From positions 2,740,120-2,804,119 of the forward strand of contig NC_015589.1 in NCBI RefSeq assembly GCF_000215085.1: 64,000 bases of DNA, written 5' to 3'. A program made the position numbers and the translations under genes. The notes under the pieces were generated by a model, which had not been told where the DNA came from, did not search any database, and was given only the letters and a program-made list of their open reading frames with translations. This DNA is from Desulforamulus ruminis DSM 2154 (GTDB taxonomy: Bacteria > Bacillota > Desulfotomaculia > Desulfotomaculales > Desulfotomaculaceae). This document shows, in pieces, positions 60,667 through 64,000 of the stretch (position 1 is its first letter; each line of letters starts with the position of its first letter).

Positions 60667-60907
60667 TTATTTACGAACAAAATTAGGGATCTCCGGAGGA
60701 ACTTCAAAACCATCTCGGTAATTCCCATAAAAATTCCCTCTTGATACCATGGGGTTGGATAAATAAAATTTTTTCCTTCTTCTTGAATGATATAATAATT
60801 GCTGGTCTGCTTTTCCAGCATCTCCTTTATCTTTCTTCTGGCCCCTCTGCATTGCAGACGGTAATTGTAACAGGGATTTCCTTAAACCAGGAATTTTCCA
60901 GCGTCAT
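60667..60907 (-). pseudogene. Deleted and frameshifted PAS-like protein gene
   Basis: AGGAGGG before the ATG at 60907 starts TLENSWFKEIPVTITVCNAEG, which then reaches a stop. The second frame picks up KEMLEKQTSNYYIIQEEG, then FIYPTPWYQEGIFMGITEMV. A third frame gives EVPPEIPNFVRK and a stop at 60667. Put together they resemble a small PAS-fold protein whose middle (about 40 codons between VCNAEG and KEMLE) is missing. At least one deletion and one further frameshift are needed. Confidence 0.65.
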
Positions 60908-61232
60908 AAACCCTCCTTTGAGTTTTTATATACGTGTTTTACCATCAGGATAAAAAATATAAAGTACCAGCAACCTTGTAACACACAGAACTTGACTTCC
61001 ATATTATGGAGCAAAGAGGATTCCACGGCCCCAGATTAATCCGTCTCGGATTTTACCGTCAGGTGCTTGGGCGCCCTGGAAGTTCGATTTTGAAAAACCC
61101 CTGGCTGCGGCCAGGGGTTAGTATTTTAATATCTTTATTGACATAACAATATTGTCCCTTAACCATTGACATCCATTCCATTTGAAGGTTAACTTAATTT
61201 AACGCCATTAAATTTCTAATGGGGGTATAAAA
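60908..61232. other. Gap between PAS pseudogene and cheY-like gene
   Basis: No gene seen. The hairpin at 61096-61119 is the only clear structure. AT-rich sequence at 61120-61200 should carry the cheY-like promoter. Confidence 0.35.
61096..61119. terminator. Hairpin, terminator-like
   Basis: AACCCCTGGC (61096-61105), loop TGCG, GCCAGGGGTT (61110-61119). Read leftward it ends in TTTTTC; no leftward gene lies immediately upstream, so its transcript is not identified. Confidence 0.6.
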
Positions 61233-61601
61233 ATGCGTCACCGTTTTTTTATCGTGGATGATAGTTTATTACAAAGAACTTTTCTTAAAAGCATCCTTAC
61301 CAGCCATAATCATGAGGTAGTGGGTGAAGCGACCAATGGTTCCGAGGCCATTGCCATGTATCCGGAGCTTCAACCGGACTTGGTTATTCTGGACATCAAT
61401 CTGCCGGACATCACCGGGGTACAAGTTCTGAATGAAATTCTTTGTATTGACGGCAAAGCGAAAATCATTATGGTTACATCCATGGGGCAATCTGCCTATC
61501 TTAAAGAGTGTTTGCTTCTAGGTGCCCGGGATTTTGTAATTAAGCCGGTAGCAGAACACCGTTTATTAAAAAGCATTGAAGCGGTCATGGGCAGCTTATA
61601 G
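61233..61601 (+). CDS. Single-domain response regulator (CheY-like)
   Basis: 122 residues, receiver only: acidic pair in FFIVDDS, phosphoacceptor Asp in LVILDINLPDITG, Thr in VTSMGQ, Lys in FVIKPV. No output domain. It could act in chemotaxis or as a relay protein; no che or flagellar genes are nearby. GGGGG is 7 bases upstream of the ATG. Confidence 0.92.
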   Translation: MRHRFFIVDDSLLQRTFLKSILTSHNHEVVGEATNGSEAIAMYPELQPDLVILDINLPDITGVQVLNEILCIDGKAKIIMVTSMGQSAYLKECLLLGARDFVIKPVAEHRLLKSIEAVMGSL

Positions 61602-61636
61602 AAAGCCGACGGATACAGTATGATTGAGTCTCTCTA

Positions 61637-62272
61637 TTATGATTCTTTGCTTAAAAACACTAGGCGGGCACCTAAGAAAGTATATATTCCGGCTTTAGCC
61701 CGATTGATCCAAAGAGCTGATTTTTCATGATTGAAGAGATATTTACCAAATCGATTGGCCAACAAGGCAACTGTCGTAAAAACAACCAAGGACTGCAGCA
61801 TAAAAAGGACTCCCAGCAAGGCCATTTGTAATGCTACTGAACCTGCCCGGGGTGAAACAAATTGCGGCAGGAAGGCTAAAAAGAAGAGGCTGACCTTTGG
61901 ATTCAAAAGATTCATGAAAATTCCACGGCGATACAGGGCAAAAAAAGTTTGCTGTGCAGAGGCGGAAAGAACCTCTTCCTTGCTGTTTCCTCTCTCCCTT
62001 AAGGCCTGCCAGGCAAGATAAAAAAGATACAAGGCCCCGGCAAACTTAACCACTTGAAAGGCTACCGCCGAATGATACAATACCGCCGCAATTCCCAAAG
62101 CCGCAGCCGTTGTATGCACAATCAGACCGGTACATAATCCAAGAGCTATAAAAATTCCGGTTTTTTGGCTTTTCGATATACTTTCAGTAATAACAAAAAG
62201 AATATCGGGGCCGGGCATCAGCGTAAGCAAGACAGATGCTCCGAGAAAATACAAAATATTCATTATATCCAT
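61637..62272 (-). CDS. LysE/RhtB-family amino acid exporter
   Basis: 211 residues, about six TMs. LTLMPGPDILFVITES and GALYLFYLAWQALRER, then FMNLLNPKVSLFFLAFLPQF, are the hallmark segments. It exports an amino acid or derivative; the substrate is not determinable. GGGAGG sits 8 bases before the ATG. Confidence 0.9.
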   Translation of the reverse strand: MDIMNILYFLGASVLLTLMPGPDILFVITESISKSQKTGIFIALGLCTGLIVHTTAAALGIAAVLYHSAVAFQVVKFAGALYLFYLAWQALRERGNSKEEVLSASAQQTFFALYRRGIFMNLLNPKVSLFFLAFLPQFVSPRAGSVALQMALLGVLFMLQSLVVFTTVALLANRFGKYLFNHEKSALWINRAKAGIYTFLGARLVFLSKES

Positions 62273-62454
62273 GTAAGCAACCTCCCGGTAAAATCTATTG
62301 GCCTTATTTTATCGATCAATCAACGAAAATACAAGGTTGGGTAAAAGATTTATAAATCCCTTATAATTTAAGAAAGGAAATGGTCCAATTCCCAATATCT
62401 TTACCGTTTTTCTTTTATAGAAAAGTTAAAACTAAAGTCTAAGGAGGTGTTTGG

Positions 62455-62598
62455 ATGCATTATTTTCATCGATATCATCACGGACATGCTGGAATTGGCT
62501 TATTCATGCTAACTTCCATCGGTCTAACCATCCCTTTCCTGTGTATCATGAAAAGAATCGCCAACTCCTTAGAAATTCTTGCTGAAAAGAGACCTTAG
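62455..62598 (+). CDS. Small His-rich membrane protein
   Basis: 47 residues. A His-rich N-terminus (MHYFHRYHHGHAG) precedes one TM (about 14-32) and a short basic tail. AAGGAGGTG seven bases before the ATG is a near-perfect ribosome site, and a terminator follows directly (62606-62627), so it is probably expressed. The clustered His could bind metal. No family known to me. Confidence 0.68.
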   Translation: MHYFHRYHHGHAGIGLFMLTSIGLTIPFLCIMKRIANSLEILAEKRP

Positions 62599-62605
62599 CA
62601 AGAAA

Positions 62606-62627
62606 AGTCACCCATTTCCGGGTGACT
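62606..62627. terminator. Terminator between convergent genes
   Basis: AGTCACCC (62606-62613), loop ATTTCC, GGGTGACT (62620-62627). Confidence 0.8.
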
Positions 62628-62663
62628 CTACATAATGTACCATGAAACGATAAACAGAGGAAA

Positions 62664-63173
62664 TTACCAGCGTTCATATCTTACCAATTCGGACAAGGGC
62701 TTGCGGCTGGTGTGGGTGGGCGTGTCCACCGGATACCCCAATGGAGTGAAAGCAACTGGCTCAACCTCATCGGGTAGTCCCAAAATTTCACGGGCGGCAT
62801 CCGGGTCAAAAGCAGCCACCCAACAAGTCCCAAGCCCAAGCTCTGTTGCCGCCAGAATTAAGTGATCCATAGCAATGGTTGCGTCAACCAGGCCATAGTT
62901 CTTTCCGTCTTTTCTGGACCAGGCCTGGGCAGGAATCACACAGATGCAAATTAATACCGGTGCCTCACTGAAAAAATTGCCTTTATAAATACGCTTTAAC
63001 TCCTCTTTCCTGCCTTCTGTGTGAATTACAATCAACTGAAAAGGCTGCTTGTTTACGGCAGTGGGCGCAAGGCGTGCCGCCTCAAGAACCTGCTGCAGCG
63101 CCTCCGGGGGAACCGGATCGCTTTTATAAGCCCGGACACTGTATCTTTTTTGAATAAGCTCTTGAAAGTTCAC
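62664..63173 (-). CDS. Nitroreductase-family flavoprotein
   Basis: 169 residues, a compact FMN nitroreductase. RYSVRAYKSDPVPPEAL, APTAVNKQPFQLIVI (FMN-binding) and ATELGLGTCWVAAFD are conserved. Typically an NAD(P)H-dependent reductase of nitro or quinone compounds; the physiological substrate is unknown. GTG start at 63173 behind GGGAGGG. Confidence 0.9.
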   Translation of the reverse strand: MNFQELIQKRYSVRAYKSDPVPPEALQQVLEAARLAPTAVNKQPFQLIVIHTEGRKEELKRIYKGNFFSEAPVLICICVIPAQAWSRKDGKNYGLVDATIAMDHLILAATELGLGTCWVAAFDPDAAREILGLPDEVEPVAFTPLGYPVDTPTHTSRKPLSELVRYERW

Positions 63174-63258
63174 ATAAATCCCTCCCTGTCATTATTATAT
63201 GAATTTCCAATTCCTTTTATCTGTAGGTCCTACAAAATCCTTAAACTGCAAAAATAAC

Positions 63259-63293
63259 GATAAGAGAAATGCCGGAAAGACATTTCTCTTATC
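63259..63293. terminator. Terminator of ribB
   Basis: GATAAGAGAAATG (63259-63271) pairs with CATTTCTCTTATC (63281-63293), 13 bp. Read leftward it is followed by GTTATTTTTGC. Confidence 0.85.
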
Positions 63294-63296
63294 CTT

Positions 63297-63938
63297 TTAT
63301 TCGTTCATTTCCCGATAACGGATTACATCCTCTACAGTAACCAGCGGCATATCATTTTTTTCGGAGAAGGCCAAAATTTCCGGTAAACGGGCCATGGTAC
63401 CATCCGGGTTAGTAAGCTCACACAGTACACCGTAAGGTTTTAATCCGGCAAGCCGCATTAAATCAACATTGGCTTCGGTGTGGCCCGGACGTTCCAGCAC
63501 CCCACCCGGCTTGGCTTTTAAAGGAAAGACGTGGCCGGGGCGCCGAAGGTCTTGGGGGCCTGCCTGATCGGCAACGGCCGCCTTTACCGTGGCAACCCGG
63601 TCAGCGGCCGACACTCCGGTAGTAACTCCCCGGGCGGCTTCAATGGAAACCGTAAAAGCCGTTTGAAAAGAACTGGTGTTGTTTTGAACCATCATGGGCA
63701 GTTCCAAAGCCCGAACTTTTTCCTCCGGCAGACAAAGACAGACAATCCCGCTGCCTTCACGAATCAACATGGCCATTTGACCAGTCGTCAGAGACTCCGC
63801 AGCAAAGAAAATATCCCCTTCGTTTTCCCGTTGTTCATCATCGGTTACCAGAACACCACGGCCCTGGCGCAGTGCGTCCAGAGCCCTCTCGACCCGCTCC
63901 TCCGGGTTACCAAATTGGGTTAGTAAAGTCTGATTCAA
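63297..63938 (-). CDS. ribB: 3,4-dihydroxy-2-butanone-4-phosphate synthase, monofunctional
   Basis: 213 residues. It makes the four-carbon riboflavin precursor from ribulose 5-phosphate. [10 protein letters not shown] (metal and substrate site), [21 protein letters not shown] and HTEANVDL are all present. Length and sequence from the first residues ([20 protein letters not shown]) resemble the free-standing RibB of enterobacteria, whereas Firmicutes mostly have a RibBA fusion. This points to lateral origin. TTG start at 63938 behind AGGAGG. Confidence 0.92.
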   Translation of the reverse strand: MNQTLLTQFGNPEERVERALDALRQGRGVLVTDDEQRENEGDIFFAAESLTTGQMAMLIREGSGIVCLCLPEEKVRALELPMMVQNNTSSFQTAFTVSIEAARGVTTGVSAADRVATVKAAVADQAGPQDLRRPGHVFPLKAKPGGVLERPGHTEANVDLMRLAGLKPYGVLCELTNPDGTMARLPEILAFSEKNDMPLVTVEDVIRYREMNE

Positions 63939-64000
63939 AGTAATACGCCTCCTATAGAATAGTCGGACCTACCAGAATCGGGGCAATGAGACAGGCAGCA
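63939..64000 (-). promoter_or_regulatory. Leader of ribB, possible tail of an FMN riboswitch
   Basis: The visible part, read leftward, has GCCCCGATTCTGGTAG followed by the ribosome site. As I recall, this is the stretch after the FMN aptamer in enterobacterial ribB leaders. The aptamer itself would lie beyond base 64000, so this is a suggestion only. Confidence 0.35.

Overview
The window reads as chromosome of an anaerobic, endospore-forming Firmicute of the Desulfotomaculum/Desulforamulus (Peptococcaceae) type. The grounds are an alpha/beta-type spore protein gene, a SleB cortex hydrolase, SepF, Gram-positive Shine-Dalgarno sites (GGAGG class) with many TTG/GTG starts, and above all a heterodisulfide-reductase-like redox operon typical of sulfate reducers and acetogens. 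The genus is an inference: no rRNA, tRNA or sulfate-reduction gene is present.

Layout. 1-7993: partial pseudouridine synthase, a YpiB/ReoY protein, a large membrane-anchored GGDEF/EAL protein, a Dabb protein, a stalk-domain protein and a deacetylase-TPR fusion. 8254-9905: an orphan LytTR regulator, a decayed sensor kinase and a frameshifted thioesterase. 10035-16325: stalk-domain protein, Hsp33, a cyclotransferase-like protein, a CoA-transferase, a NifX-like protein and a DUF134 protein. 17097-22139: an accessory two-component system with an ABC/FtsX efflux pair. 22314-26029: PspC, DUF1294, ChrA, asparaginase, SleB and a TM1266-like protein.

26136-36701 is the centrepiece, one leftward operon: hdrC, hdrB, an hdrA carrying an NfnB/GltD-like oxidoreductase inside its ferredoxin domain, a second hdrA without that insert, mvhD with an in-frame TGA read as selenocysteine, and an FrhB-like iron-sulfur flavoprotein. 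Together they look like a cytoplasmic flavin-based electron bifurcation or confurcation complex linking NAD(P)H, ferredoxin and a thiol/disulfide or sulfur-pathway partner.

37159-50422: small spore and membrane genes, a TtcA-like enzyme, a damaged gene beside a DUF3885 gene, SepF, upp and uraA with a PyrR-type attenuator between them, an IS3-family element sitting in the uraA terminator, a TSUP permease, a second CoA-transferase, and a TSUP-TIGR02186 operon with a near-consensus sigma-54 promoter. 50688-53905 encodes the NtrC-class regulator and kinase that probably drive that promoter. 54031-64000: zur-znuC-znuB with a Zur box, BON, DUF523 and CDF genes, a candidate 6S RNA, an encapsulated-ferritin-like gene, a PAS pseudogene, CheY, LysE, nitroreductase and an enterobacterial-looking ribB.

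Three copies of a ~105-bp imperfect palindrome built from CGGATT units lie in intergenic regions (15.3, 41.8 and 54.4 kb). Four loci show gene decay by frameshift or deletion. Several small genes under 65 codons have strong ribosome binding sites and are listed.
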